Source of the DNA: Luteimonas arsenica | GTDB taxonomy: Bacteria; Pseudomonadota; Gammaproteobacteria; Xanthomonadales; Xanthomonadaceae | Assembly (NCBI RefSeq): GCF_004352825.1 | Contig: NZ_SJRW01000001.1 | Span: 682,001 to 746,000 of the forward strand | Length of the DNA stretch: 64,000 nucleotides | Reading direction: 5' to 3' | Shown here: one piece after another, positions 42,369-51,294 of the stretch | Layout of the letters: each line of letters starts with the position of its first letter | How positions within the stretch are numbered: the first letter of the stretch is position 1 | Position numbers and translations under genes: made by a program | Notes under the pieces: generated by a model | Databases searched by the model: none | What the model was told of the DNA's origin: nothing | The model's input: only the letters and a program-made list of their open reading frames with translations

Positions 42369-44432
42369 TCAATTCGCCGTGCCTTCGCCTTCCGTCGCGC
42401 CCGGCTGCCCCCGCTCCTCGACGTCCCTGTGCAGGATCCGCCGGATCTCCAGGATCGCCGCCGCGCTTTCCTGCACGGTATGCCCGGAGATGATCACCTT
42501 CTCCGACAGCGCGCCCGCCAGGTGGGCGCTGCGGTAGGGCACCAGGCCGTCGTCGGAGTCTTCCAGCGCCACCGAGCCATCGGCCTGGGCGATGATGCTG
42601 TGGTAGCGCACGCGCGGCGAGATCGGCAGGTCGGCGGCGGCGCGCACGAAGGGGTCGTTCTCGCTCAGGTTGTCGATGCTGTTGGGGATGGCCAGGCCGT
42701 CGGGCGGTGCGTCCTCGCCGGTGACGATTTCGCCGACTTCCTCCAGCACGGTCAGCGGCAGCCGCACCAGGCGCGCGAGGAAGCGGCCGAAGCGGCTGCC
42801 GGCCACGACGGTGCCGCGGTGCGGGGAGGCGATGAAGATCACCCGTTCCACGCCCGCCAGCGGCTGGAAGCGCAGCATCCGGTCCAGCCGTGGCCCCGCG
42901 CGCTGAAGGCGGCCATCGTCGAGTTCATAGTTCGCGCGGGCCCAGTCCCACAGCTGCTCGTCGGACGTGGACACCAGCAGCCGCGACAGCACGCCGCCCA
43001 TGCTGTGGCCGATCAGCACGATGTCGCGCGAGGCTTGCGCAGTTCCCTGGGGGTCGAAGTGGCGCAGGGTGTCGGTGAACACGCGGCGGATCGCGGCCTG
43101 GTTCAGCACCAGCGGAGCGTTGGTGGGGTAGTAGACCTGCCAGATCTGGAATTCGCGGCGCAGGGTCTCGTCGCCCATCACTTCGTTGGCCACGTTCACC
43201 CAGGCCTCGGGGCTGCTGGCCAGGCCGTGGATCATCAGCAGGATCCGGCGGTCGGGATCGTAGGGCTGCATCAGGTACAGGTGCGGGCGGGTGATGCCCT
43301 GCTCGCGGCCGAACAGGGTCTGCAGCGACTGCCGGTTGAAGCCGGAGCGCGCCAGCCACAGGCCGTAGCCGGCGCTGTAGTTGGCCGCCAGCGGCACGTC
43401 CAGGCCGTGCAGTTCGATGGCGTGCTCGTCGTAGGGGTCGTGCGCGCTGATGGTCAGCTCGCGGGTGGCGAGCAGGCTGTCCAGGTCGTCGCCGGCGAAG
43501 CGGACCAGCAGGGTCAGGGCCGGCGAGGGCATCTCGCTGTACGCGCGCGGGCGCGGGCGGCGGCGTTCGGGCCTGCCGTCGCCTTCACCGTCGCCGTCGT
43601 GGCCGGGTTGGGCGTCGTCGTCGGCCGTGGCGACGGTGGTCACCGGGTCGTCGCCCATCACCGCCACCACTTCGGCGCCGAAGCCGTCGCGGCGGTAGAT
43701 GCTGCGCAGGCCGGCGAAGTTCAGCGCCGAGGCCGGCACCAGTTCCTTCGGCATGTCCACGCCCTCGGGCATGCGCACGCGCGCCATGTCGCTGTGGACG
43801 GTCCAGCCGGCCATGTCGAGCGTGGCCTCGCCGGATGCGTCGAGGCCGGCGGTGGCCGCCGGGGCCGAGCCCTCCGTCGCCTGTCCGCGGCCCGCCTGCC
43901 AGCGCGCGAACATGCCGCTGGCCGCCTGCTGCACGGCGTAGTTGTAGTAGTCGCGAACCTGGGTCTGGCGGTCCTCGAAGGCGCGCTCGCCCGGGGCGCG
44001 CTCGCTGAAGAACAGGTAGGCGTAGGCGTGGCGCGCGGCTTCCAGCCAGGCGTCGAGCTGCGCGTCATCGACGGGCACGGCGTCGGCCGGGGTCAGCGCG
44101 ATCGCCTGCTGCGTCCAGAGTTCGGCCAGTGCGGCCAGCCGCCGCTCTTCGAGGATGCCGGCAACGCCGGCCAGCGCGGGCATGCACGCGGGTACCGGTG
44201 GGTTCGCACACTCGCCCTCGTCCAGCCCGGCCACGCGCAGGGTTTCCTGGGTGGCGGCGCTCAGCCGGTCGGCGGTGAGGATGTCGCCGCGCTTCATGGC
44301 GATGTACTCGCCCGGCCCCAGGGGCTCGGCCTCCACCCGCGGCGCGAACTCCTTCAGGATCGCGCAGCCGCCAAGCAGGAACATCAGGCTGGCCGCAAGC
44401 AGTGGCCGTGCGAGGCGCTCCACGCAGGTCAC
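42369..44432 (-). CDS. Alpha/beta-hydrolase lipoprotein (lipase/esterase-like)
   Basis: The 687-residue protein starts at a GTG overlapping the upstream gene (GTGA). The lipoprotein signal is LLAASLMFLLGGC (Cys23). Residues ~60-330 hold an N-terminal alpha-helical region and a charged low-complexity insert (DGDGEGDGRPERRRPRPR). The C-terminal hydrolase has LLMIHGLASSPEAWVNV, nucleophile GHSMGG, PHRGT and the likely catalytic His in IISGHTVQES. It probably acts on lipid or ester substrates from the membrane surface. The substrate is unknown. Confidence 0.85.
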   Translation of the reverse strand: MTCVERLARPLLAASLMFLLGGCAILKEFAPRVEAEPLGPGEYIAMKRGDILTADRLSAATQETLRVAGLDEGECANPPVPACMPALAGVAGILEERRLAALAELWTQQAIALTPADAVPVDDAQLDAWLEAARHAYAYLFFSERAPGERAFEDRQTQVRDYYNYAVQQAASGMFARWQAGRGQATEGSAPAATAGLDASGEATLDMAGWTVHSDMARVRMPEGVDMPKELVPASALNFAGLRSIYRRDGFGAEVVAVMGDDPVTTVATADDDAQPGHDGDGEGDGRPERRRPRPRAYSEMPSPALTLLVRFAGDDLDSLLATRELTISAHDPYDEHAIELHGLDVPLAANYSAGYGLWLARSGFNRQSLQTLFGREQGITRPHLYLMQPYDPDRRILLMIHGLASSPEAWVNVANEVMGDETLRREFQIWQVYYPTNAPLVLNQAAIRRVFTDTLRHFDPQGTAQASRDIVLIGHSMGGVLSRLLVSTSDEQLWDWARANYELDDGRLQRAGPRLDRMLRFQPLAGVERVIFIASPHRGTVVAGSRFGRFLARLVRLPLTVLEEVGEIVTGEDAPPDGLAIPNSIDNLSENDPFVRAAADLPISPRVRYHSIIAQADGSVALEDSDDGLVPYRSAHLAGALSEKVIISGHTVQESAAAILEIRRILHRDVEERGQPGATEGEGTAN

Positions 44433-45484
44433 CGCTCCAGCTCCGCGGCCGGGATGCCGGGCACCTGTTGGCGGATCGCGCGCGAGAAGGCGGTCTCGTC
44501 CGCGGTGTCCGCGGGCACCGCGAGCGCGCGCGGGTTGATCCAGCTGCGGGACTCCAGTTCGTCGAAACCGTGGCCGGGCACGAGTCCGCCCTGGTCGTAG
44601 ACGTATTCGGCGAAGTGGCCCGACAGCAGCAGGCGATGGTCCATGGGCAGTCCCGGGGCGACGTGGCGGGCGATGTCGAAGATGACGGTGGTGCAGTTGC
44701 TGGTCAGCGAATTGTAGAAGGCCGGTCGCTGCTGCAGCGCGTCGGCCTGGACCACGTAGCCGAGGAACATCCGGCGCAGGGCCTCGGGCGGGATGTGCAG
44801 GCGGTACAGGTGGACGTCCTCGCCGCGGGCATTGCTGCGGGTGCGGATGATGTCGCGCTCGTCCGCGGCCACCAGCACCTGTTCGAAGCTGCGGAAGAAC
44901 CCGCCCAGCGCCGAGAACTCCTCGTCGCGCTCCTTGCGGATTTCGACCGAGAATACGATCCGCTGGCCGTCGTCGAAGCCGAAGGACACCAGGGTGTGGG
45001 CGATGTGCGGGCCCATCCAGTACGACAGCACCAGGTCGGCGGTGGCGAGCCGGGCGAGGTCGTATTCGCGGGTTTCCCAGCGCGGCGTGTAGTCGGTTTC
45101 GCTGCGCCATTCGAAGTTGCGCACGTTGCGCAGGACCACGCGGTCGCCCCGGACATCGGCATCGAGCAGGCGGGCGACGTCGTCGGCCCAGTCGCGTTCG
45201 TGCGAGGGCGTGAGCGAGAACCACCAGAGCAACAGCGCGGCCAGCCCCGCAGTGAACGCGGCCAGCAGCGGGCGCCGGGTGCAGCGCGGGCGGCTCCACG
45301 CGAGCGCCATGCAGGTGGCCATCCCCAGCAGGCACCACGCTGCGATCAGGGCCGTGCGCAGCGGGAGCGGCCCCGGGAACTGGAACCTGAGCAGCAGGCA
45401 GCCCCAGGCGGTGGCGGCGACGACCAGCAGGCCGCACACGCCGACCAGCATCGCCCGGAGGATTCCCTTCTTGGGCCACTTCAT
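44429..45484 (-). CDS. DUF4105 membrane protein
   Basis: The 351-residue protein has three N-terminal hydrophobic segments (residues ~10-95) and a large domain with RNVRNFEWRSETDYTPRWETREYDL, SYWMGPHIAHTLVSFGF and the family hallmark NSLTSNCTT with a cysteine likely to be catalytic (NCTT). DUF4105 is an NlpC/P60-like permuted papain-fold family, so a lipid or peptide amide hydrolase is possible. It is operonic with the following lipoprotein hydrolase, suggesting a shared envelope role. Confidence 0.85.
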   Translation of the reverse strand: MKWPKKGILRAMLVGVCGLLVVAATAWGCLLLRFQFPGPLPLRTALIAAWCLLGMATCMALAWSRPRCTRRPLLAAFTAGLAALLLWWFSLTPSHERDWADDVARLLDADVRGDRVVLRNVRNFEWRSETDYTPRWETREYDLARLATADLVLSYWMGPHIAHTLVSFGFDDGQRIVFSVEIRKERDEEFSALGGFFRSFEQVLVAADERDIIRTRSNARGEDVHLYRLHIPPEALRRMFLGYVVQADALQQRPAFYNSLTSNCTTVIFDIARHVAPGLPMDHRLLLSGHFAEYVYDQGGLVPGHGFDELESRSWINPRALAVPADTADETAFSRAIRQQVPGIPAAELER

Positions 45485-45565
45485 TTGCAGGTCCGCTTCA
45501 CATGGGTCACACCGCGCGAAGGATAACTTGCGCCGCGCCGCAGTCCGCGGCGCGGGAGTCCTTCC

Positions 45566-45739
45566 ATGATCAAGTGGGCCATCATCTTCGCCGTCATCGG
45601 CCTCATCGCCGGTGCGCTCGGCTTCACCGGCGCCGCGGGTGCCGCGATGGGCATTGCCAAGTTCCTGTTCTTCGCCGCGATCATCATCGCGGTGGTGCTG
45701 TTCCTGCTGGGCGTGACCGTCTACAAAAAGGTCACCTGA
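45566..45739 (+). CDS. DUF1328 small membrane protein
   Basis: The 57-residue protein reads MIKWAIIFAVIGLIAGALGF, then GAAMGIAKFLFFAAIIIAVVLFLLG, ending VYKKVT. These two helices and their spacing match the DUF1328/YtjA family. It is too short for many gene callers. Its stop overlaps the convergent gene by 8 bases. Function is unknown; some relatives respond to envelope stress. Confidence 0.9.
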   Translation: MIKWAIIFAVIGLIAGALGFTGAAGAAMGIAKFLFFAAIIIAVVLFLLGVTVYKKVT

Positions 45740-46238
45740 CCGGCATCACCTCGGACGCGGCTACTTCGCGCACGAAGCAGGCGCGATAGGCCGCGAGGTC
45801 GGGCAGGCCGATGCCGTAGGGGTCGCCGGCGACGTAAAGGGTCGCGTGCGGCACGCCGCAGTCGATGCCCAGGCCGCTGTCGCGCGCCAGCAGGTGGCGG
45901 AACTCCGCGAAGCCCGGCGCCTGCAGGTGTTCCACCAGCGACCAGGCTTGCACCGGGCCGTTCCATTCCTGCTTGGTCTTGTGCAGCAGGGCGTAGCGGC
46001 CGGTGCCGTGCGGCTGCCATTCGACGGCATCGAACAGGCCGCGGACGTGGTCTTCGCCCAGTTGGGAGCGCAGCGCGCTGCCGGCGTCGCGGCCGAGCAG
46101 GGTCATGTGCAGTTCGCGCTTGCGTTCCAGCACGTGCCCGTCCAGGCGCAGCCGCAGCGGCATGCCCGGCGGTAGCAGCGGCTGCGGATCGAGGGGCAGC
46201 GCGAGGCTGCCATCTTCGCGGAATCCGGGCCAGCGCAT
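45732..46238 (-). CDS. Probable 2H-phosphoesterase-like protein
   Basis: The 168-residue protein starts at 46238 (MRWPGFREDG) after GGGAGGAGG; a TTG two codons upstream is less likely. It contains two His-x-Thr motifs: LHMTLLGRDAG (residues ~45) and PHATLYVAGDP (~135). Two HxT/S motifs about 90 residues apart define the 2H phosphoesterase superfamily (LigT, CPDase), which acts on cyclic or 2',5' phosphates of RNA or nucleotides. The overall sequence is otherwise unfamiliar, so the exact family is uncertain. Confidence 0.6.
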   Translation of the reverse strand: MRWPGFREDGSLALPLDPQPLLPPGMPLRLRLDGHVLERKRELHMTLLGRDAGSALRSQLGEDHVRGLFDAVEWQPHGTGRYALLHKTKQEWNGPVQAWSLVEHLQAPGFAEFRHLLARDSGLGIDCGVPHATLYVAGDPYGIGLPDLAAYRACFVREVAASEVMPVR

Positions 46239-46323
46239 CGGCAAGCCTCCTCCCGTGGGTCCGGGCCGCAGCTTACGCTAAGCTGCGCGGCAGCCGGACA
46301 TCGGCGACACCACGGAAGGTGAC

Positions 46324-48024
46324 ATGGACAGGATCAGGATGACGCTGGCACTCGCGTGCCTGTGCGCGGCGCTGGCCGCGGGAATGTGGCTCTCGGGCGT
46401 GCTCGTGCTGAAGCTGATCGGCATTGACGGCATGGCCTCAGGCTGGGTCACGTATTTCGATTATCTGCGGGTGATATCGCATCCGGAGGTCGCGCCGTAC
46501 GCGGGCCGCATACGGCTGGCCGGGGGCATCGGCATCGGCCTTCCGCTGCTGGCCGCCAGCGTGCCGGTGTTCTTCCTGCTGCGGCCGGCGCGGCGCGCGA
46601 CGCATGGCAGGGCGCGCTTCGCCAACGTCTTCGACATTGCGCGCCGCGGGCTGTTCACCCGCTCCGGCCACGGCATCGTGGTCGGCCGCTGGTGCGGGCG
46701 CCTGCTGCGCCTGGACGGCCAGCAGTCGGTGGTCCTGGCCGCGCCCACGCGCTCGGGCAAGGGCGTGGGCGTGGTGGTGCCCAACCTGCTCGACTACCGC
46801 GGCTCGGTGGTGGTGCTCGACATCAAGCAGGAGAACTTCGCGCTCACCAGCGGCTGGCGGGCGGCGCAGGGGCAGGCGGTGTACCTGTTCAATCCCTTCG
46901 CAGAGGACCAGCGCACGCACCGCTGGAACCCGCTGTCGTATGTCTCGACCGAGCCGCTGCAGCGGGTGTCCGACCTGCAGGGCATCGCCAACCTGCTGTA
47001 TCCCGATGCGGGCCCGGAGCAGAAGTTCTGGACCAGCCAGGCGCGCAACGCCTTCATGGCCTTCGCGCTGTACCTGTTCGACCACTACGAGGCGCAGCGC
47101 CGGGATGGCGTGCCGGAAGAATGCCAGCTGTTCCCGACCATCGGCCATGTGTTCCGGCTGTCTTCGTCGGAGGGCACGTCCGCGCGCCAGCACCTGCAGG
47201 AGCTGGCCGCGCGGCCCTTCCTGGGCGAGCACGCGCGGCGCGCCTTCGGCAACCTGCTGTCGCAGGCGGAGGAGACCTTCGCCTCGATCCTGGGCAGCTT
47301 CCGCGAGCCGCTCAATCCCTGGATCGATCCCGTGCTCGATGCCGCCACCAGCGGCAACGACTTCCTGCTCGACGACCTGCGGCGCCGGCCGATGACGGTC
47401 TACGTCGGCGTGCAGCCGCACCGCCTGGCGGAGGCGCGGCCGCTGCTCAACCTGTTCTTCAGCCAGCTGATCAACCTGAACACGAGGACGCTGCCGCAGG
47501 ACGATCCCTGCCTGCGCCAGCAGTGCCTGCTGCTGATGGACGAGTTCACCGCGCTGGGGCGCGTCGACATCATCGCCACCGCCATGGCCTACATGGCCGG
47601 CTACAACCTGCGCCTGCTGCCGGTGATCCAGAGCATGGCCCAGCTCGACGCGGTCTACGGCAAGGACGTGGCGCGCGCCATCGTCACCAACCACGCCATG
47701 CAGGTGGTGTTCGCCCCCCGCGAGCAGCAGGACGCCAACGACTATTCGGAGATGCTGGGCTACACCACGCTGCGCCGGCGCAGCCTGACCCGCGGCCGCC
47801 GCCGCCGGGATGTCAGCCGCAGCGAGAGCGAGGAGCGGCGCGCGCTGATGCTGCCGCAGGAGCTCAAGGCCATGGGGCCGGAGCGGGAGATCCTGTTTTG
47901 CGAGGGCATGGCGCACGCGGTGCGCTGCCGCAAGATCCGCTACTACGCCGAGGGCCGCTACCGCGCGCGCCTGCTGCCACCGGTGGTGGTCGCGCCGCTC
48001 TCCACAAGCCTGACGACGCGGTAA
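46324..48024 (+). CDS. virD4: VirD4-type coupling ATPase (type IV secretion), no virB genes nearby
   Basis: The 566-residue protein has two N-terminal helices (LALACLCAALAAGMWLSGVLV; IGIGLPLLAASVPVFFLL) and a FtsK/TraG ATPase. Walker A is APTRSGKGVGVVVPN, Walker B is CLLLMDEFTALGR, and IQSMAQLDAVYG and NHAMQVVFAPREQQ are coupling-protein motifs. Xanthomonadaceae use VirD4 to feed antibacterial effectors into a killing T4SS. Here the flanking genes are unrelated, so the channel, if present, is encoded elsewhere. The C-terminus is complete. Confidence 0.9.
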   Translation: MDRIRMTLALACLCAALAAGMWLSGVLVLKLIGIDGMASGWVTYFDYLRVISHPEVAPYAGRIRLAGGIGIGLPLLAASVPVFFLLRPARRATHGRARFANVFDIARRGLFTRSGHGIVVGRWCGRLLRLDGQQSVVLAAPTRSGKGVGVVVPNLLDYRGSVVVLDIKQENFALTSGWRAAQGQAVYLFNPFAEDQRTHRWNPLSYVSTEPLQRVSDLQGIANLLYPDAGPEQKFWTSQARNAFMAFALYLFDHYEAQRRDGVPEECQLFPTIGHVFRLSSSEGTSARQHLQELAARPFLGEHARRAFGNLLSQAEETFASILGSFREPLNPWIDPVLDAATSGNDFLLDDLRRRPMTVYVGVQPHRLAEARPLLNLFFSQLINLNTRTLPQDDPCLRQQCLLLMDEFTALGRVDIIATAMAYMAGYNLRLLPVIQSMAQLDAVYGKDVARAIVTNHAMQVVFAPREQQDANDYSEMLGYTTLRRRSLTRGRRRRDVSRSESEERRALMLPQELKAMGPEREILFCEGMAHAVRCRKIRYYAEGRYRARLLPPVVVAPLSTSLTTR

Positions 48025-48094
48025 ACGCCGGTATGCGGATCTCGCGCACGCGGGCGCGGGCGGCGTATCGTTGGTGGCTGCTCCCCCAGCATCA

Positions 48095-48113
48095 CTGCGA
48101 GGTGACCCATGAA
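48095..48113 (+). repeat. Shared translation-start element, copy 2
   Basis: CTGCGAGGTGACCCATGAA, 18 of 19 bases identical to 38674-38692, again covering the ribosome-binding site and start codon of a small exported protein. Confidence 0.55.
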
Positions 48114-48423
48114 GCACGCCTTCATTACCACCGCCATCGTGGCCGCCCTGGCCTTCGTCGCGGCACCCGTCGCCGTCCACGCCCAGGACGAGCCGGAAGA
48201 GGCCGCGCGCAGCCGCGCCAAGGATGCGCGCAAGGCCGATGACCGCTTCTGCATCGAGCAGACCGGCTCGCGCATTACGGCCGCGCGCAACGCCCGTTCA
48301 CGCAGCGACCAGAAGGAATGCGTCGCCGCCGGTGGCCGCGTCTATACCCGCGAGGACATCGAGAAGACGGGTTCGGTCGATCTCCGGGATGCGCTGCGCC
48401 GGCTGGATCCCTCGATCCGCTGA
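48109..48423 (+). CDS. Small periplasmic protein of unknown function
   Basis: The 104-residue protein has a signal peptide (FITTAIVAALAFVAAPVAVHAQ) cleaved near AHA-QD. The charged mature part is DEPEEAARSRAKDARKADDRFCIEQTGSRI...KECVAAGGRVYTREDIEKTG, with two cysteines that could pair. FCIEQTGSRI...ECVxxGGRVYTREDIEKTG resembles short secreted proteins of Xanthomonadaceae of unknown role. It follows virD4 by 84 bases, but the shared start element and two following hairpins suggest independent control. Confidence 0.75.
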   Translation: MKHAFITTAIVAALAFVAAPVAVHAQDEPEEAARSRAKDARKADDRFCIEQTGSRITAARNARSRSDQKECVAAGGRVYTREDIEKTGSVDLRDALRRLDPSIR

Positions 48424-48441
48424 GCCTCACCCGTGTCACAT

Positions 48442-48466
48442 GGGCGCCCGGCGATGCCGGGCGCCC
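48442..48466 (+). terminator. GC hairpin after the small periplasmic protein gene
   Basis: GGGCGCCCGGC, loop GAT, GCCGGGCGCCC: 11-base perfect stem, no T-run apart from GCGGTTT. Confidence 0.55.
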
Positions 48467-48496
48467 GCGGTTTGGAGGCCAGTCATTGGCCCCCGC

Positions 48497-48528
48497 GACG
48501 CCCGGCCATCGTGCCGGGCGTCTTCTTT
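48497..48528 (+). terminator. Rho-independent terminator before hutU
   Basis: GACGCCCGGC, loop CATCGT, GCCGGGCGTC, then TTCTTT. It lies 31 bases after the previous hairpin, giving tandem terminators. Confidence 0.75.
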
Positions 48529-48539
48529 CCGGGCGATGC

Positions 48540-48545
48540 GATAAT
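48540..48545 (+). promoter_or_regulatory. -10 box of hutU
   Basis: GATAAT 32 bases before the hutU ATG. No clear HutC operator was recognised. Confidence 0.35.
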
Positions 48546-48577
48546 CCGGGGTCCGTTCCCATGGTGAAGCCCCGCCC

Positions 48578-50242
48578 ATGTCCACCCGTCACGACCCCTC
48601 CCGCACCGTCCGCGCCCCCCGTGGCACCGACCTCAGCTGCCGCTCCTGGCTGACCGAGGCGCCGTACCGGATGCTCCAGAACAACCTGGACCCGGACGTG
48701 GCCGAGCGCCCGGAGGATCTGGTGGTGTACGGCGGCATCGGCCGCGCCGCGCGCGACTGGGAAAGCTACGACGCCATCCTCGAATCGCTGCGCGGTCTGC
48801 GCGACGACGAGACCCTGCTGGTGCAGTCCGGCAAGCCGGTCGGCATCTTCCCGACCCATGCCGACGCCCCGCGCGTGCTGATCGCCAACTCCAACCTGGT
48901 GCCGGCCTGGGCGAACTGGGAGCACTTCAACGAGCTCGACCGCAAGGGCCTGATGATGTACGGCCAGATGACCGCGGGATCGTGGATCTACATCGGCAGC
49001 CAGGGCATCGTGCAGGGCACCTACGAGACCTTCGTGGAAATGGGGCGGCAGCACTACGGCGGCAGCCTGCGCGGCAAGTGGATCCTGACCGCGGGCCTGG
49101 GCGGCATGGGCGGTGCGCAGCCGCTGGCGGCCTCGTTGGCCGGCGCCTGTTCGCTCAACATCGAATGCCGCCAGGCCAGCATCGACTTCCGGCTGCGTAC
49201 CCGCTATGTCGATGAGCAGGCCAGCGACATCGACGACGCGCTGGCGCGGATCGAAAAGTACACCGCGGCTGGCGAGGCGAAGTCGATCGCCCTGCTCGGC
49301 AACGCCGCCGAGATCCTGCCGCAGCTGGTCGAACGCGGCGTGCGCCCCGACTGCGTCACCGACCAGACCAGCGCCCACGACCCGGTGCACGGTTACCTGC
49401 CGATCGGCTGGACGGTGGAGCAGTGGCTCACCGAACAGAAGCACCACCCGGAGAAGGTGCGCGACGCGGCCAAGAAGTCCATGCGCGTCCACGTCGAGGC
49501 GATGCTGGCCTTCCACGCGCAGGGCATCCCCACCGTCGACTACGGCAACAACATCCGCCAGATGGCCAAGGACGAGGGCTGTGCGAACGCATTCGACTTC
49601 CCCGGCTTCGTGCCGGCCTACGTGCGGCCGCTGTTCTGCCGCGGCGTGGGGCCGTTCCGCTGGGTGGCGCTGTCCGGCGATCCCGAGGACATCTACAAGA
49701 CCGATGCCAAGGTCAAGGAACTGATCCCGGACGACGAACACCTGCACAACTGGCTGGACATGGCCCGCGAGCGCATCGAATTCCAGGGCCTGCCGGCGCG
49801 CATCTGCTGGGTCGGCCTGGGCCAGCGCCACCGCCTGGGCCTGGCCTTCAACGAGATGGTCCGCAAGGGCGAGCTGAAGGCGCCGGTGGTGATCGGCCGC
49901 GACCACCTCGACAGCGGCTCGGTGGCCTCGCCCAACCGCGAGACCGAGGCGATGCAGGACGGTTCCGATGCCGTCTCCGACTGGCCGCTGCTCAACGCCA
50001 TGCTCAACGTCGCCGGCGGCGCGACCTGGGTCAGCTTGCACCACGGCGGCGGCGTGGGTATGGGCTACAGCCAGCACAGCGGCGTGGTGATTGTCTGCGA
50101 CGGCACCCCCGAAGCCGACGAACGCATCGCCCGGGTGCTTTGGAACGATCCGGGTACCGGCGTCATGCGCCATGCCGACGCGGGCTACGACATCGCGAAG
50201 CAATGCGCGAAGGAACAGGGCCTGAAGCTCCCGATGGCCTGA
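48578..50242 (+). CDS. hutU: Urocanate hydratase
   Basis: The 554-residue NAD-dependent enzyme converts urocanate to imidazolonepropionate in histidine breakdown. NAD binding is [19 protein letters not shown]; the active-site cysteine is in [19 protein letters not shown]. The C-terminal [18 protein letters not shown] is the family hallmark. Length is typical. The rest of the hut pathway (hutH, hutI, hutG) is not next to it, and it is bracketed by unrelated genes. Confidence 0.97.
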   Translation: MSTRHDPSRTVRAPRGTDLSCRSWLTEAPYRMLQNNLDPDVAERPEDLVVYGGIGRAARDWESYDAILESLRGLRDDETLLVQSGKPVGIFPTHADAPRVLIANSNLVPAWANWEHFNELDRKGLMMYGQMTAGSWIYIGSQGIVQGTYETFVEMGRQHYGGSLRGKWILTAGLGGMGGAQPLAASLAGACSLNIECRQASIDFRLRTRYVDEQASDIDDALARIEKYTAAGEAKSIALLGNAAEILPQLVERGVRPDCVTDQTSAHDPVHGYLPIGWTVEQWLTEQKHHPEKVRDAAKKSMRVHVEAMLAFHAQGIPTVDYGNNIRQMAKDEGCANAFDFPGFVPAYVRPLFCRGVGPFRWVALSGDPEDIYKTDAKVKELIPDDEHLHNWLDMARERIEFQGLPARICWVGLGQRHRLGLAFNEMVRKGELKAPVVIGRDHLDSGSVASPNRETEAMQDGSDAVSDWPLLNAMLNVAGGATWVSLHHGGGVGMGYSQHSGVVIVCDGTPEADERIARVLWNDPGTGVMRHADAGYDIAKQCAKEQGLKLPMA

Positions 50243-50325
50243 GCGTCACAATCGGGTGTAGCGTCCGTCCTGTACATTGATGCGGACGCCTGGTCCGCGA
50301 CACTGGTCTACAGGAGTATTGAACG

Positions 50326-50568
50326 ATGGGTACTGGGCAAGGTTCCACCGGCAACGTCATTGCCGCCATCTGCAGCCTCATCGTCCCGGGCCTCGGCCAG
50401 CTGGTGCAGGGGCGCGTGCTGTCGGCAATTCTCTGGTTCGTCGCCGGCTGCATCGCCGGCGCCGTGACCTGGCTGCTGACGCTCTCACTGTTCCCGTTCG
50501 GCTGGTTCGTGGTCAGCCTGTTCTCGTGCATCAGCGCCGCCATGTACCGGGCGCCGGCGCCCCGCTGA
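50326..50568 (+). CDS. TM2-like small membrane protein
   Basis: The 80-residue protein has a short polar start (MGTGQGSTG) and three hydrophobic stretches. NVIAAICSLIVPGLGQLVQGRVLSAILWFVAG contains the PGLGQ(L)xxGR motif of TM2-domain proteins, and WFVVSLFSCISAAMY is the last helix. Function is unknown. Confidence 0.75.
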   Translation: MGTGQGSTGNVIAAICSLIVPGLGQLVQGRVLSAILWFVAGCIAGAVTWLLTLSLFPFGWFVVSLFSCISAAMYRAPAPR

Positions 50569-50620
50569 GTGCCGCCCGTGCCGCCGGGCGCAGCCGCAGC
50601 CCGGCGGTGAGGGCGGGCGA

Positions 50621-51103
50621 TCAGCGCCCGGTTGCGGCGGGATCGTCGAACAGGCGTTCGTAGTCGGCGACCGCATCGCGCATCGCGCCCACCGGCGCCG
50701 GGTCGGTGGGAGCATCGCGCAGCGCCTTCGACCCGGCCATCAGCCGGGCGAGGATGCCGTGCAGCGCCACGTCGGGCTCGGGCTCGAGCCTGCAGTTGGC
50801 GAACATGGATTCGATGGCGGCATCGACGTCGCCGGCCAGCGTGAGCACCTGGCCTTCGTCCAGATGGCCCATTTCGAGATGGGCGAGGGTGGCGACGGCC
50901 CTGCGGACCTGGCCCATGCCGGCCACCAGCGGCGCATCGGGCGTCCAGCGCACGTGGCCGGACGGAATCGCGGCCGGGGCGGCAAGGTCGGAAGGCCCGG
51001 CGTGCGCGGCATGCATGGCGTGGTCGTGCTGCGCCATGGCCAGGCCGGGCGCGATCAACAGGGCCAGCACGATGGTGGGCAGGGCGGCGGGGGCGGTCTT
51101 CAT
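50621..51103 (-). CDS. Exported protein with His-rich N-terminus (DnrO-like)
   Basis: The 160-residue protein has a signal peptide (LPTIVLALLIAPGLAMAQ), then HDHAMHAAHAG, a potential metal-binding segment. The remaining part is helical (MGQVRRAVATLAHLEMGHLDEGQVLTLAGDVDAAIESMFANCRLEPEPDVALHGILARLMAG). Similar proteins in Xanthomonadaceae are labelled DnrO, an old and unreliable name. A periplasmic metal-handling role is inferred only. A possible peptide gene and its promoter region lie divergent to it. Confidence 0.75.
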   Translation of the reverse strand: MKTAPAALPTIVLALLIAPGLAMAQHDHAMHAAHAGPSDLAAPAAIPSGHVRWTPDAPLVAGMGQVRRAVATLAHLEMGHLDEGQVLTLAGDVDAAIESMFANCRLEPEPDVALHGILARLMAGSKALRDAPTDPAPVGAMRDAVADYERLFDDPAATGR

Positions 51104-51240
51104 GGCAACTCCTTGGTCGGGGGCCGTGTGCGGATGTCCGCAGCATCATCGATTCGCCGGCAGCCGCCTGCCATGACGGGGGTCAAGCGTGCGTGCACCG
51201 TGAGTCCGGGCCGTCATTCGCTTACCTGAATACGCGAATA

Positions 51241-51249
51241 TGTTACAAT
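51241..51249 (+). promoter_or_regulatory. Extended -10 promoter upstream of the possible ATT-start gene
   Basis: TGTTACAAT is an extended -10 (TGnTACAAT) in an AT-rich island. An inverted repeat GTTAC (51242-51246)/GTAAC (51257-51261) overlaps it and could be an operator. The -35 is weak (TTACCT at 51222). Confidence 0.45.
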
Positions 51250-51294
51250 TACGACCGTAACGCACTGTTTTAATTGAATTTATGGAGGATCACC

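Noticed and set aside
42369-45479. Single 1036-codon minus-strand frame covering the hydrolase and DUF4105 regions
   Set aside because: Only its C-terminal 687 codons are a real protein (the lipoprotein hydrolase). The upstream part is the DUF4105 gene read in the wrong frame; the true genes overlap at GTGA.
46438-48180. 580-codon minus-strand frame opposite virD4
   Set aside because: It is a His/Gln/Val-rich antisense frame with no recognisable domain.
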